64,000 nt of DNA, taken from Thermogemmatispora carboxidivorans. Its GTDB lineage: Bacteria > Chloroflexota > Ktedonobacteria > Ktedonobacterales > Ktedonobacteraceae. Positions 8,899 to 17,745 of this stretch are shown piece after piece. A program made the position numbers and the translations under genes. The notes below the pieces were generated by a model that was not told where the DNA came from, did not search any database, and saw only the letters and a list, made by a program, of their open reading frames with translations. The DNA is taken from NCBI RefSeq assembly GCF_000702505.1, contig NZ_JNIM01000001.1, positions 992,001-1,056,000 of the forward strand, in the 5' to 3' direction. How positions within the stretch are numbered: the first letter of the stretch is position 1; each line of letters starts with the position of its first letter.

Positions 8899-10640
8899 CA
8901 GCACAACAGGAACCAGAGCCACAATTTGAGGCCGAAAGCGCTCTTCAAGAGCTGGTGCGTGCGGGACTAGAGCGACTCAGCGCCGAGGGTGTCGCACGAC
9001 GTATCTGGGAACGTGATGCCAGCCTCTGGAAGAATGACCGTGCCATCCAGCAGGAGATTCGCGAGCGACTCGGTTGGCTGACCGTTGCCGACACCATGCA
9101 GGAGCGGCTGCAGGAGATCGAGAGCCTCGTAGAAGCGGTGCGCCAGGACGGCTATCGCTATGCCGTGCTGCTGGGCATGGGAGGAAGCAGCCTCTGCCCC
9201 GAGGTTTTGCGCCTGACCTTCGGCGTCGCGCCCGGCTATCTGGACCTGTTTGTGCTCGACACTACCGATCCTGACACCATTCGCGCCGTCGAGGAGCGCA
9301 TCGACCCTGGCAAAACGCTGTTCATAGTAGCCTCCAAGTCGGGCGAGACCATCGAGACCCTCTCACACTTTCGCTACTTCTGGCAGCGGGTCAACGAGCT
9401 GGGCGGCGAGAGCGGCGCGCACTTTATTGCCATCACCGACCCTGGCACCTCGCTAGAGAGGCTGGCCCATGACCATCGCTTCCGCCATGTCTTCGCCAAT
9501 CCGCCCGACATAGGCGGGCGCTACTCGGCGCTCTCCTTCTTTGGCCTGGTGCCTGGTGCCCTGATTGGGGTCGACGTCAAGCAGCTGCTGACTCGCGCCC
9601 AAGAAGCCATGAACCGCTGCAGCGCCAGTCAGCCAGTCGCAGACAATCCTGGCCTGCGGCTAGGGGCCATGCTTGGGTCCCTGGGCACACATGGGCACGA
9701 CAAGATCACCTTTGTGCTCTCGCCGGCTATTGCCAGCTACGGCTACTGGGTTGAGCAGCTCATCGCCGAGAGCACCGGCAAAGAGGGGCGTGGTCTCCTG
9801 CCTGTCGAAGGGGAGGCTCTGGGAGCGCCCTCCGTCTATGGCGACGACCGCCTCTTTGTCTCCCTGCGGCTGGAGGGAGACGACAATACCGCCCTCGATG
9901 AAGGTCTGGCGCGTCTACGCGCGGCGGGCCAGCCGCTAGTACGCTTCCAGCTGACCGACCGTTACGACCTGGGCGCTCAGTTCTTCATCTGGGAGCTGGC
10001 CACAGCGGTCGCCGGCATCTTCCTGCAAATCAACGCCTTCGATCAACCGAACGTCCAAGAGAGCAAAGACAACACGGCGCGCCTCCTGGAACGCTTCCGT
10101 CGGGAAGGAAAGCTGCCCGAGCTAGAGCCAGTCATCAGCGATGGAGCGCTGCGTGTCTATGGCAGAAGGATGGGAGAAGGGGAGGAAGGTCTGGATAGCT
10201 ACCTGCAAGCCTTCCTCGGCCAGGTGCGTCCAGGCGACTACATTGCCCTCATGGCCTATGTGCAGCGTAGCGAAGTCAATGAAAGCGCCCTGCAGGCGCT
10301 GCGTCTGCGTCTGCGCGATCGCTACCGCGTTGCGACAACGCTTGGCTATGGTCCGCGTTTCCTGCACTCGACCGGCCAGCTACACAAAGGCGGGCCTAAC
10401 AACGGCGTGTTTATCCAGATCACCGGTGATGTGAAGCAGGACGTCCCCATTCCGGGCGAGTCCTATACCTTTGGTATTCTCAAAGAAGCGCAGGCTTTGG
10501 GCGACCTCTTCGCCCTCTCGGCGCACGAGCGACGCAACATCCGCATAGCTATCGGAGGTGATCTGGCTGCCGGCCTGCAGGCCCTTGCACAACGGCTGGC
10601 CCCCGTAGAGACGCAAGGCGACGGACAGCCCTCGCACTGA
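8895..10640 (+). CDS. pgi: Glucose-6-phosphate isomerase
   Basis: The enzyme interconverts glucose 6-phosphate and fructose 6-phosphate. Key blocks are LGMGGSSLCPEVL, the phosphate-binding SKSGETIETLSHF loop, the GGRYSALSFFGL segment, and the C-terminal FDQPNVQESK and STGQLHKGGPNNGVF stretches; HKGGPN carries the catalytic Lys region. At 581 residues it resembles the isomerase half of bifunctional transaldolase/isomerase proteins rather than the 440-550-residue classical PGI. Its start is a GTG inside the tal stop codon (GTGA at 8895-8898), a position that favours reinitiation by ribosomes finishing tal. Flux through pgi feeds fructose 6-phosphate back to the oxidative branch encoded downstream. 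Confidence 0.95.
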   Translation: MTAQQEPEPQFEAESALQELVRAGLERLSAEGVARRIWERDASLWKNDRAIQQEIRERLGWLTVADTMQERLQEIESLVEAVRQDGYRYAVLLGMGGSSLCPEVLRLTFGVAPGYLDLFVLDTTDPDTIRAVEERIDPGKTLFIVASKSGETIETLSHFRYFWQRVNELGGESGAHFIAITDPGTSLERLAHDHRFRHVFANPPDIGGRYSALSFFGLVPGALIGVDVKQLLTRAQEAMNRCSASQPVADNPGLRLGAMLGSLGTHGHDKITFVLSPAIASYGYWVEQLIAESTGKEGRGLLPVEGEALGAPSVYGDDRLFVSLRLEGDDNTALDEGLARLRAAGQPLVRFQLTDRYDLGAQFFIWELATAVAGIFLQINAFDQPNVQESKDNTARLLERFRREGKLPELEPVISDGALRVYGRRMGEGEEGLDSYLQAFLGQVRPGDYIALMAYVQRSEVNESALQALRLRLRDRYRVATTLGYGPRFLHSTGQLHKGGPNNGVFIQITGDVKQDVPIPGESYTFGILKEAQALGDLFALSAHERRNIRIAIGGDLAAGLQALAQRLAPVETQGDGQPSH

Positions 10641-11024
10641 GGAGGCATCAACGAGCGCGTATCTGCGCGCCCGGGAGAGCCGCACCGCCTCGAACGGCGG
10701 CAGCGACCGGGAGGAGCAAGGCCATCTCTGCCTGCTCATCAGGCTGGGCTTCCCAGGCTCCTATGCTGGCGCTGTTCCTGGTCCGGGCAAAGGGCGGCCT
10801 CCTGGCCCTGGCTCAGTCGGCCTGTCAACCTGCCTGGCCCAGGCACATGGGAAGATCTTCAGAAGATTTTAAATCTGCGCAAGTATTGCACTACAATGAA
10901 TATAGCCGATGACAGGCGATGAGAGGTCCTGGTTACAAACCCGGCAACGGATGAGCAACCTGGAACTCAGTCGAGAGCGTGTATTGTCTGTCAAGAACAA
11001 GTGATGACCAGGAGAATATCATCG
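10641..11024. other. Intergenic region upstream of zwf with two palindromes
   Basis: No gene is seen in these 384 bases. The sequence holds GAAGATCTTC (10851-10860, perfect palindrome), AGATTT-T-AAATCT (10864-10876) and a TACAAT -10 box at 10892-10897, with a weak -35 (TTAAAT, 10869-10874, 17-base spacing) inside the second palindrome. This would place an operator over the zwf promoter. Confidence 0.4.
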
Positions 11025-12575
11025 ATGCCTCAACGCAGCGCGGTCGAGGCGCCCAATCCCCTACGCGAGGGGCTGCGCATCAAGCACAGCCCGGAACCCT
11101 GCGCGATGGTGATTTTTGGGGCGACTGGCGATCTGACCCATCGGAAACTCTTGCCTGCCCTCTACAACCTGGCCCTGGAGCACCCGCTACCGTCGGGCTT
11201 TTCCGTCATAGGATTTGCGCGCCGGCCCTACACCGACGAGCAATTCCGAGAGCAGGCCTTTGAAGCCATCAACGAGTACTCGCGCCAGAAGCCCATCAAT
11301 CAGCAGGTCTGGGAGAGCTTTGCGTCCGGCATCTTCTACCTGCAGTCTGACTTTCACAACCAGGCGGGCTATGAAAAGCTGAATGCCCTGCTCAACCGGC
11401 TGGATCGAGAGCGCGGCACCGGTGGTAACCGCATCTTCTACCTATCGACGCCGCCGAGCCAGTACCCTGAGATCATCCAGCGCCTGGGTGCCGCTGGTCT
11501 CAACAAGAGCCGCAAAGGCTGGACGCGCATCATCATTGAAAAGCCCTTTGGCCATGATCTGGCTTCGGCTCGCGAGCTGAACCGACAGGTGCTGCGCGTC
11601 TTCAAAGAGGAACAGGTCTATCGTATCGACCACTATCTGGGCAAAGAGACGGTTCAGAACATACTGGTCTTCCGTCTGGCCAACGGCATCTTCGAGCCGG
11701 TCTGGAATCGCCGCTACGTGGACCATGTCCAGATCACCGTAGCGGAGAACATTGGCCTTGAGGGGCGAGCGGCCTACTATGAAGAAGCGGGTGCGATTCG
11801 CGACATGGTGCAGAATCACATGATGCAATTGCTGACCCTGGTTGCGATGGAGCCGCCGATCGCCTTTGATGCCACGGCAGTACGCGACGAGAAGGTCAAA
11901 GTGCTGCATGCCCTGCAGCCGCTGCAGGGGCAGAATGCCCTACTCAACACCATTCGTGGCCAGTACACCGCTGGTTGGATGAACGGGCGGCTGGTGCCTG
12001 GCTATACCGAGGAGCCGGGCGTGCGGCCCGATTCCAGCACCGAGACCTACGTGGCCCTCAAGGTCTTTGTTGACAACTGGCGCTGGGCGGACGTGCCCTT
12101 CTACCTGCGCACAGGCAAGCGCCTGCCCAAGCGCGTCACTGAAATCGCCATTCAGTTCAAGCAGCCGCCTTCGATGTTCTGGCAGCGCAGCAACATTCAG
12201 GGGCAAATCGAACCGAACGTCATCGTATTGCGCATCCAGCCAGACGAAGGCATCTCATTGCGCTTTGGTGCCAAAGTGCCGGGCACCGAGATGCAGATCC
12301 GCTCGGTCAACATGGACTTCTTCTACGGCTCATCCTTTATGCGTCCGCAGCCGGAGGCCTACGAGCGGCTGCTGCTCGATTGCATGCTGGGTGACTCCAC
12401 GCTCTTCACACGTCGTGACGAGGTAGAAGCGGCCTGGGAGTTCATCCAGGGCGTTCTGGATGCCTGGGCGGAGGCGCCGCGCGAGACCATCCATCCTTAT
12501 GAGGCGGGCACCTGGGGTCCCCAGGCTGCCGACGAATTCATCTGGCGTGATGGGCGCCGCTGGAGACGGCCCTAG
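11025..12575 (+). CDS. zwf: Glucose-6-phosphate 1-dehydrogenase
   Basis: The enzyme oxidises glucose 6-phosphate to 6-phosphogluconolactone and forms NADPH. The Rossmann fingerprint GATGDLTHRKLLPALYNL is near residue 30, and the active-site signature RIDHYLGKETVQN has its conserved His at residue 203 and Lys two motifs later. FYLRTGKRLPKRVTEIAI is also conserved. The 516-residue length is typical. I prefer the ATG at 11025, which has AGGAG at 11010-11014, to the in-frame GTG/ATG at 11001/11004. The gene is followed after 465 bases by opcA, whose product is needed for assembly or activation of this enzyme in cyanobacteria and actinobacteria. Confidence 0.96.
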   Translation: MPQRSAVEAPNPLREGLRIKHSPEPCAMVIFGATGDLTHRKLLPALYNLALEHPLPSGFSVIGFARRPYTDEQFREQAFEAINEYSRQKPINQQVWESFASGIFYLQSDFHNQAGYEKLNALLNRLDRERGTGGNRIFYLSTPPSQYPEIIQRLGAAGLNKSRKGWTRIIIEKPFGHDLASARELNRQVLRVFKEEQVYRIDHYLGKETVQNILVFRLANGIFEPVWNRRYVDHVQITVAENIGLEGRAAYYEEAGAIRDMVQNHMMQLLTLVAMEPPIAFDATAVRDEKVKVLHALQPLQGQNALLNTIRGQYTAGWMNGRLVPGYTEEPGVRPDSSTETYVALKVFVDNWRWADVPFYLRTGKRLPKRVTEIAIQFKQPPSMFWQRSNIQGQIEPNVIVLRIQPDEGISLRFGAKVPGTEMQIRSVNMDFFYGSSFMRPQPEAYERLLLDCMLGDSTLFTRRDEVEAAWEFIQGVLDAWAEAPRETIHPYEAGTWGPQAADEFIWRDGRRWRRP

Positions 12576-13040
12576 CGAGTGCCTGCGCTCGCACCCAGAC
12601 TGGCGGGCGCAACTCAGACCCGCGCCATCGTGCCAGGCCGCGGCTACCCGTCCGGCCTGTCGCGTCAGCCAGCCAACAAGGCTACCAACCAGACAACAAG
12701 TCGGTCACCCAAAAACTGGGAAACTGGCTGACGCACCCTCGCCTCAATCTCGGCTCCGCCGCCCTCGGCAGCGCGGCCTGATTGGGCCGTGGCTGGCCAG
12801 CAGGAGCGGACGGTCAACGGAACGGCGGGCAAAGCTGTGACCTGCGCCGATGCACCGACAACACGGGGGCCTACGCACTCAACGGTACTGAAGGGAGCTG
12901 TTTGCCTTTCGGTACCTCGCTACACAACACGAGCCAAACGAGAAGCTGCAGTAGCTAGCGCACGCGATCCAGGCCGGACGGCCTCCACCCGTCCGTCGGT
13001 CGCCTGGAACGATGCCGTTCTCTATCAGGGGAGATCTGGA
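12576..13040. other. Gap between zwf and opcA
   Basis: These 465 bases are free of in-frame stops in the opcA frame from 12789 on, but the encoded residues are low-complexity Arg/Thr/Ala and unlike OpcA. I see no separate gene, strong promoter or terminator here. Confidence 0.4.
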
Positions 13041-14291
13041 ATGACTGTGGACCTCGACCTATCCCCGGGGACACGCTCGCTGTGGGCCGGCAAGGCCATT
13101 CCCTGGGAGCATCTAGAGGAAGAAGTGGCTTTGCTCTGGAAAATGGCCGCCGATAACATGCGCATTGGCCAGAACATGAGCGTACGCACCAGCGTGCTCA
13201 ACCTGGTAATCTGCGCGCCATCGGTTGCGCGCGCGCGCTACGCCAGCAACCTGCTGCGCGATCTGTTGAGCACGCATATTGCGCGTGTAATCATTCTCAT
13301 TCTCGAAGATGATCGCGACGCCCCGGCCTCGGTCGCGACCTGGGTGACCCTGCGCAGCTTCCCAGTCATTTCAGACCTCACTCGCCACCACTTTGAGCAA
13401 ATTACTGCCCTCCTGAGCGGGCCAGTTGTTAAGCATAGCGCGGCCTTGCTACAAAGGCTGGTCAGGCCGGACCTGCCGATCTACCTCTGGTGGCTTGATG
13501 AGCCGCCAGCGAGCGGCGACCCTCTCGACTCGCTGGCCGCGATCAGCCAACGGCTCATCGTCGATTCGGCCAGCTTTCAGGCGCCGGGGCCGGCTCTGCG
13601 TCTCCTGGCCTCGCTGCTGGAGACGTATCCTGCCTGTGCCATCAGTGACCTGAACTGGGGACGCCTGACGCCGCTGCGCCAGCTTGTCGCCCAATTCTTC
13701 GATGGCCTGGAGTATCGCCCATACTTTGAAGGTATCCAACGCATCGAAATCGAGCACGCTGTCCTTAGCGCCTCTGACGGCCAGGACAGCCGGCCATCGC
13801 CAGAGATCTCAGCTGTTGGCGGCTACTCTCTGCGCCTCCAGGAGCCTGCTCGTGCCCTATTGATGGGAGGCTGGCTGAAAGAGCGCCTTACCTGGCGCCG
13901 CGTCGCCTGCCGCGCCTCCTGTCCCGGCAGCAGCGAGAGCCTGCCACCGGGCGCCTATCACTGGTGTCTGGAGAACGGGGTCGGGCAACCGACACGTATT
14001 GATATCAGCCCGCGTCGTCAAGGCGAAGTTCCCCCCGGCACCATCTGCCTTCTGCGCCTCACGAGTCGACTGGCGGACCAGCAGGCCCTCTTCAGCATCA
14101 GCCGCCTGCCCGGTGACAGCGAGCACGTGCTGACCTCCATTGAACTAGAGCAGGAGCAACCGCGCCAGCGCACCCTCAATCTCAACGAGCAGCGTCAGGA
14201 AAGCCAGCTCCTGGTCGATGAGCTAGAGATCACCGGCCACGATGACCAATTCGAAAGAATCCTGCGGGAGCTGGCGGCCTTACTGACTTGA
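13041..14291 (+). CDS. opcA: Glucose-6-phosphate dehydrogenase assembly protein OpcA
   Basis: OpcA proteins bind Zwf and promote its oligomerisation or redox-dependent activity. The N-terminal domain (residues about 15-180) contains the family pattern VRTSVLNLVICAPS, ending in TRHHFEQITALLSG, and the middle domain has LPIYLWWLDEPP, a strong OpcA marker (WW of the sugar-binding-like segment). The C-terminal domain includes PARALLMGGWLKERLTW. The 416-residue length fits. The ATG at 13041 has AGGGGAG at 13027-13033; upstream in-frame starts would add about 84 unconserved residues. It is read in the same direction as zwf, pgl and rpe, the order known from other phyla. Confidence 0.88.
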   Translation: MTVDLDLSPGTRSLWAGKAIPWEHLEEEVALLWKMAADNMRIGQNMSVRTSVLNLVICAPSVARARYASNLLRDLLSTHIARVIILILEDDRDAPASVATWVTLRSFPVISDLTRHHFEQITALLSGPVVKHSAALLQRLVRPDLPIYLWWLDEPPASGDPLDSLAAISQRLIVDSASFQAPGPALRLLASLLETYPACAISDLNWGRLTPLRQLVAQFFDGLEYRPYFEGIQRIEIEHAVLSASDGQDSRPSPEISAVGGYSLRLQEPARALLMGGWLKERLTWRRVACRASCPGSSESLPPGAYHWCLENGVGQPTRIDISPRRQGEVPPGTICLLRLTSRLADQQALFSISRLPGDSEHVLTSIELEQEQPRQRTLNLNEQRQESQLLVDELEITGHDDQFERILRELAALLT

Positions 14292-14396
14292 GCGAATCGT
14301 CCGGGGGACGCCAGCGAAGGGCCTCTCTCCTCTTCGTCTCCGCCAGAGCACTCGCTCTGGCGATCCAGCTTCACCAGAGAGGACAGAATCGAGAAA

Positions 14397-15146
14397 ATGC
14401 AACAGCAGATCGCCATCTATCCTGATAGTGAGACTCTCAGTCACGAGGCGGCCCGTCTCGTCACCCGCCTCGCCCAAGAAGCCATTGTCACTCGTGGGCG
14501 TTTCACGCTGGCTCTGGCTGGAGGCTCCACGCCTCGCAAGCTCTACAGCTTGTTGGCCAGTGACCCCTATCGTGGCCAAATAGACTGGGCGCGCGTTGAC
14601 ATCTTCTGGTCAGACGAGCGCTGTGTTTCGCCCGACCATCCAGAAAGCAACTACCGTATGGCCTACGAGGTCATGCTGAGCAAGCTGCCTATTCCCGCGG
14701 CCAATATTCACCGCATGCCAGCCGAACAAGCTGATCGTCAAGCGGCGGCGGAGAGCTATACGGCTGAGCTGCGGCGTCTCTTTGGCACGGCGGGCGTACC
14801 TGTCTTCGATCTCATTCAGCTTGGCATGGGACCGGAAGGCCACACTGCCTCACTATTCCCACATCAGGCGGCCCTACACGAGCGCGAGCGTCTCGTCCTG
14901 CCCGTCAGCGTACCCAAGCCTCCCCCTGAGCGGCTCACCTTCACCCCGCCCCTGCTCCAGGCCGCGCGTCACATCCTCTTCCTCGTCACCGGTAGCGACA
15001 AAGCCGAAGCCGTGCGGGCTGTCCTCGAAGAGCAAGGCGTGCCCGACGACTATCCCGCGCGTCTTGTCCAAGCCGCCGCTGGCCAGGTCACCTGGTTGCT
15101 CGATACAGCCGCTGCCGCGGCTCTCCAAGGGAGGCCCTCAGCATGA
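14397..15146 (+). CDS. pgl: 6-Phosphogluconolactonase
   Basis: This enzyme hydrolyses 6-phosphogluconolactone to 6-phosphogluconate. It has the family blocks LALAGGSTPRKLYSLLAS, VDIFWSDERCVSPDHPESNYRMA (the DER-V-x-SNY pattern) and LGMGPEGHTASLFP, which form the phosphate- and lactone-binding sites. The 249-residue length is normal for the DevB/NagB-related type. It starts with ATG at 14397, about 105 bases after opcA, and its end overlaps rpe by ATGA (15143-15146), which indicates translational coupling. Confidence 0.94.
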   Translation: MQQQIAIYPDSETLSHEAARLVTRLAQEAIVTRGRFTLALAGGSTPRKLYSLLASDPYRGQIDWARVDIFWSDERCVSPDHPESNYRMAYEVMLSKLPIPAANIHRMPAEQADRQAAAESYTAELRRLFGTAGVPVFDLIQLGMGPEGHTASLFPHQAALHERERLVLPVSVPKPPPERLTFTPPLLQAARHILFLVTGSDKAEAVRAVLEEQGVPDDYPARLVQAAAGQVTWLLDTAAAAALQGRPSA

Positions 15147-15859
15147 CAGCCGAGCACCCAACACCCAGGGCGGTCCCGGCGCCGCAGCCGTCAGCAGCCA
15201 TTGGCCTCGTGCCCTCCATTCTCGGTGCCGACTTCCGCCGTCTGGGGGAGCAAGTCCGCGAAGCCGAAGAGGCTGGCGTGCAGCGCATCCAGATCGACGT
15301 CATGGATGGGCACTTTGTCCCCAACATCAGCATGGGACCACTCGTTGTCGAAGCCGTGCGGCGCAGCACCGGGCTGCCGTTAGAGGCGCATCTCATGATC
15401 ACCAATCCCGAGTATTATATCGAAGCCTTCGCGCGGGCCGGCGCCGATGTCATCATCGTGCACCAGGAGACCTGTCCTCACCTGCACCGCATCGTACAAC
15501 AGATTAAAGAGGCTGGCAAACAAGCAGGGGTAGCACTCAATCCTTCCACGCCCGTCTGGCTGCTTGAAGACATCCTCTCCTTGCTTGACCTGGTCCTCAT
15601 CATGACCGTCAATCCTGGCTTCGGCGGTCAGGAATTCATCCCCGAGACCCTACCCAAGATTGCCCGTCTCAGGCAGCAGCTCACCGAGCGCCAGCTTCGC
15701 TGTGACCTTGAAGTTGATGGTGGCATCAACGAGCAGACCGCCCCGCTAGTCGTGCGGGCTGGAGCCAACCTGCTCGTTGCTGGTAGCGCCATCTACAACG
15801 GGCGCGAGAGCGTTGCCGCCGCCGTCGAACGGCTCCGGCGCGCCCTGGCCATAGCCTGA
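15143..15859 (+). CDS. rpe: Ribulose-phosphate 3-epimerase
   Basis: Rpe interconverts ribulose 5-phosphate and xylulose 5-phosphate. The TIM-barrel signatures are clear: SILGADFRRL at the start, IQIDVMDGHFVPNISMG with the metal-binding Asp and His, LEAHLMI, MTVNPGFGGQEFI and EVDGGIN near the end, then VAGSAIY. The first 20 residues are an extra Ala/Pro-rich tail. It overlaps pgl by four bases. With tal, pgi, zwf, opcA and pgl it completes most of the pathway, but 6-phosphogluconate dehydrogenase, transketolase and ribose-5-phosphate isomerase are not in this window. Confidence 0.95.
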   Translation: MTAEHPTPRAVPAPQPSAAIGLVPSILGADFRRLGEQVREAEEAGVQRIQIDVMDGHFVPNISMGPLVVEAVRRSTGLPLEAHLMITNPEYYIEAFARAGADVIIVHQETCPHLHRIVQQIKEAGKQAGVALNPSTPVWLLEDILSLLDLVLIMTVNPGFGGQEFIPETLPKIARLRQQLTERQLRCDLEVDGGINEQTAPLVVRAGANLLVAGSAIYNGRESVAAAVERLRRALAIA

Positions 15860-16084
15860 GAACCAGCGACTATCATTGGCAAGTACCAGAAGAGCGCGCG
15901 AGTCTGCATCTGCTTCGCCCAGACTGACAGCTCCTCTCCGGGCCAGATGGGGGCAAGCCGAATGCCCGGGGACAAGGCCGTGAGGCAACGCACCGGGCGA
16001 CAGCGCAGCCAGAGCGGCAGCCGAGCCAGCCGGTGAGACCATCACCACCGCCAGACGCCAGAGAACTATCAGGAGGCAGCGACC

Positions 16085-17050
16085 ATGCACGACGACATCA
16101 CCGATGTCCCCGGTATCCATGTTGGGCACGACACCAACCTGGAGGCAGGTACAGGATGCACAGTTCTGCTCTGTGACCCACCTGCAGTAGGCGGAGTAGA
16201 CGTACGCGGCGGAGCCCCAGCAACGCGCGAAACCGACCTCCTGCGCCCCCTCTACCTTGTCGAGCGCGTCAACGCCATCCTGCTCACCGGAGGCAGTGCC
16301 TTTGGACTGGAGGCCGCCGCAGGAGTCATGCGCTATCTTGAAGAACGCGGCCAGGGCTTTGAGACGGGAGTAGCGCGCGTACCGATCGTTCCGGCAGCCG
16401 CCATCTTCGATCTGGGCCTTGGCTCGTCACAGGTGCGGCCCGATGCGGCGGCTGGCTACCGTGCCTGTGAGCGGGCGAGCGGAGGACCGATCGAACAAGG
16501 AAGCGTAGGAGCTGGAACGGGGGCCACCGTAGCCAAGCTTGGCGGGAACGTACACGCCATCAAAGGAGGGCTTGGCTCAGCCAGCGCGCAGCTTCCCGAC
16601 GGGATCATTATCGGTGCCCTAGTTGTCGTCAACGCCGTTGGCAACATTGTCGACCCGGGCAGTGGGGACATCATTGCCGGGGTGCCGGGAGCGGGAGCAG
16701 TCCAAGGGCAAGGTCCCCATCCCTTCAGCAACACCACCATTGGCGTCGTTGCCACCAATGCCGCCCTCAGCAAAGCGAGTGTCAACAAAATAGCGCAGAT
16801 GGCCCACAACGGGTTAGCGCAAGCCATTCAACCGGCCCACACCATGTTTGACGGCGACACCGTCTTTGCCCTGGCCCTGGGTGTAGAGACAACACCCCCC
16901 CTTGATCCTGCAGCTACGGCAGCGCAGGTCAGTCTCATAGGAGCCGTGGCAGCCGCCACTCTGGCGCGAGCCATTGTCAAAGCCGTGCGCCAGGCCACAG
17001 GGCTTCACGGCGTTCCAGCGATTGCCGAGCAGGCCCGGAGGTCTGAGTGA
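16085..17050 (+). CDS. P1-family (S58/DmpA-like) peptidase or amidohydrolase
   Basis: The 321-residue protein has the P1/DmpA-NylC fold markers: an N-terminal DDITDVPGIHVGHDTN, the RGGAPATRETDLL segment, LLTGGSAFGLEAAAGVM, GSVGAGTGATVAK and NTTIGVVATNA. These proteins are Ntn-type hydrolases that cut themselves just before the nucleophile. Here the likely autocleavage site is Asn216-Thr217, which is the pair used by NylC-type enzymes, whereas DmpA and BapA use Ser. Substrates of the family include N-terminal amino acids, beta-peptides and nylon oligomers; the substrate here is unknown. No signal peptide is present. It is 225 bases downstream of rpe and may be transcribed separately. Confidence 0.88.
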   Translation: MHDDITDVPGIHVGHDTNLEAGTGCTVLLCDPPAVGGVDVRGGAPATRETDLLRPLYLVERVNAILLTGGSAFGLEAAAGVMRYLEERGQGFETGVARVPIVPAAAIFDLGLGSSQVRPDAAAGYRACERASGGPIEQGSVGAGTGATVAKLGGNVHAIKGGLGSASAQLPDGIIIGALVVVNAVGNIVDPGSGDIIAGVPGAGAVQGQGPHPFSNTTIGVVATNAALSKASVNKIAQMAHNGLAQAIQPAHTMFDGDTVFALALGVETTPPLDPAATAAQVSLIGAVAAATLARAIVKAVRQATGLHGVPAIAEQARRSE

Positions 17051-17745
17051 GGGCCTGAGCGGTTGCCCAGGAGCCGATCAAAGCAAAGTCGGGCGAGGCG
17101 CGGATCGACGCGAGCGGGTGCAGGCGATCGAGCGGCCAGCGAATACCGACCAGCGAGCAAGGGCCAGATATCGGGCACCTCAAGGTTAAGGTTCAAGAAT
17201 CAGCAGTAGCAGCAACCCTCCACTCAGCAGCATAACCAGAAGACAACATAACACAAGGAGAGGGAAGAGCGGGACGTGGGCCGCTGGGGGCGGAGCGGGC
17301 GAGGCAGTAGGGGCCTGCCACTCAGCGCGCAGGGGCAAATCGCGCCGCGTAGCCAGCGTCTTCAGGCCCCCAGTTGTCAGGTCCCCGGAAGGGAGGAAAG
17401 GAGAGCTGCTTATTCCCGGACCGGACTGCTGCGGCTCCGAAGCGGGGAAAGAAGGGGGGGGGGTTACAGGCAAAGCGAGGGGGGGGTATGCAGCGGAAGC
17501 GGGGGACGAAGCAGGCGAGTGGGGGAGCACTGCCCGGTCCGCCTGAGCAAGTCGGAGCTGCGCAGAGTGGGCATCGGAAGTTGGCAGTCTCACAGCAATC
17601 TCCACCAGGGGCAACTGAGAGCCAGACCCACAACTCACACAACGAACAACGGAACCTACAAGAGACGCGCTACAGAACAGCACTACCAACGCAGTAGCTA
17701 TTGTTCATTGTAGCCGGGCGAGGGGAAGAATCAAGGAGACCATGA
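17051..17745. other. Weakly coding gap with two long G-tracts
   Basis: These 695 bases have only one possible gene (17186-17689, minus). The tracts G10 at 17454-17463 and G8 at 17479-17486 lie 15 bases apart. Tracts of this kind are prone to slippage and to sequencing error, so any reading frame across them is uncertain. Confidence 0.5.
17186..17689 (-). CDS. Possible Pro/Ser-rich protein with C-terminal membrane anchor
   Basis: This is an uncertain gene of 167 residues. The main support is the hydrophobic C-terminus, VPLFPLLVLCCLLVMLLSGG and following Leu residues, which would make a good tail anchor, after a Pro/Ser/Ala-rich middle region. The same layout of a low-complexity domain next to one membrane helix is seen in the genes at 36097 and 39227. 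Against it, the frame crosses the C10 and C8 homopolymers (G-tracts on the plus strand), other frames are also open, and no ribosome binding site is obvious. It would be convergent with the P1 peptidase gene. Confidence 0.3.
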   Translation of the reverse strand: MVVLFCSASLVGSVVRCVSCGSGSQLPLVEIAVRLPTSDAHSAQLRLAQADRAVLPHSPASSPASAAYPPLALPVTPPPSFPASEPQQSGPGISSSPFLPSGDLTTGGLKTLATRRDLPLRAEWQAPTASPAPPPAAHVPLFPLLVLCCLLVMLLSGGLLLLLILEP

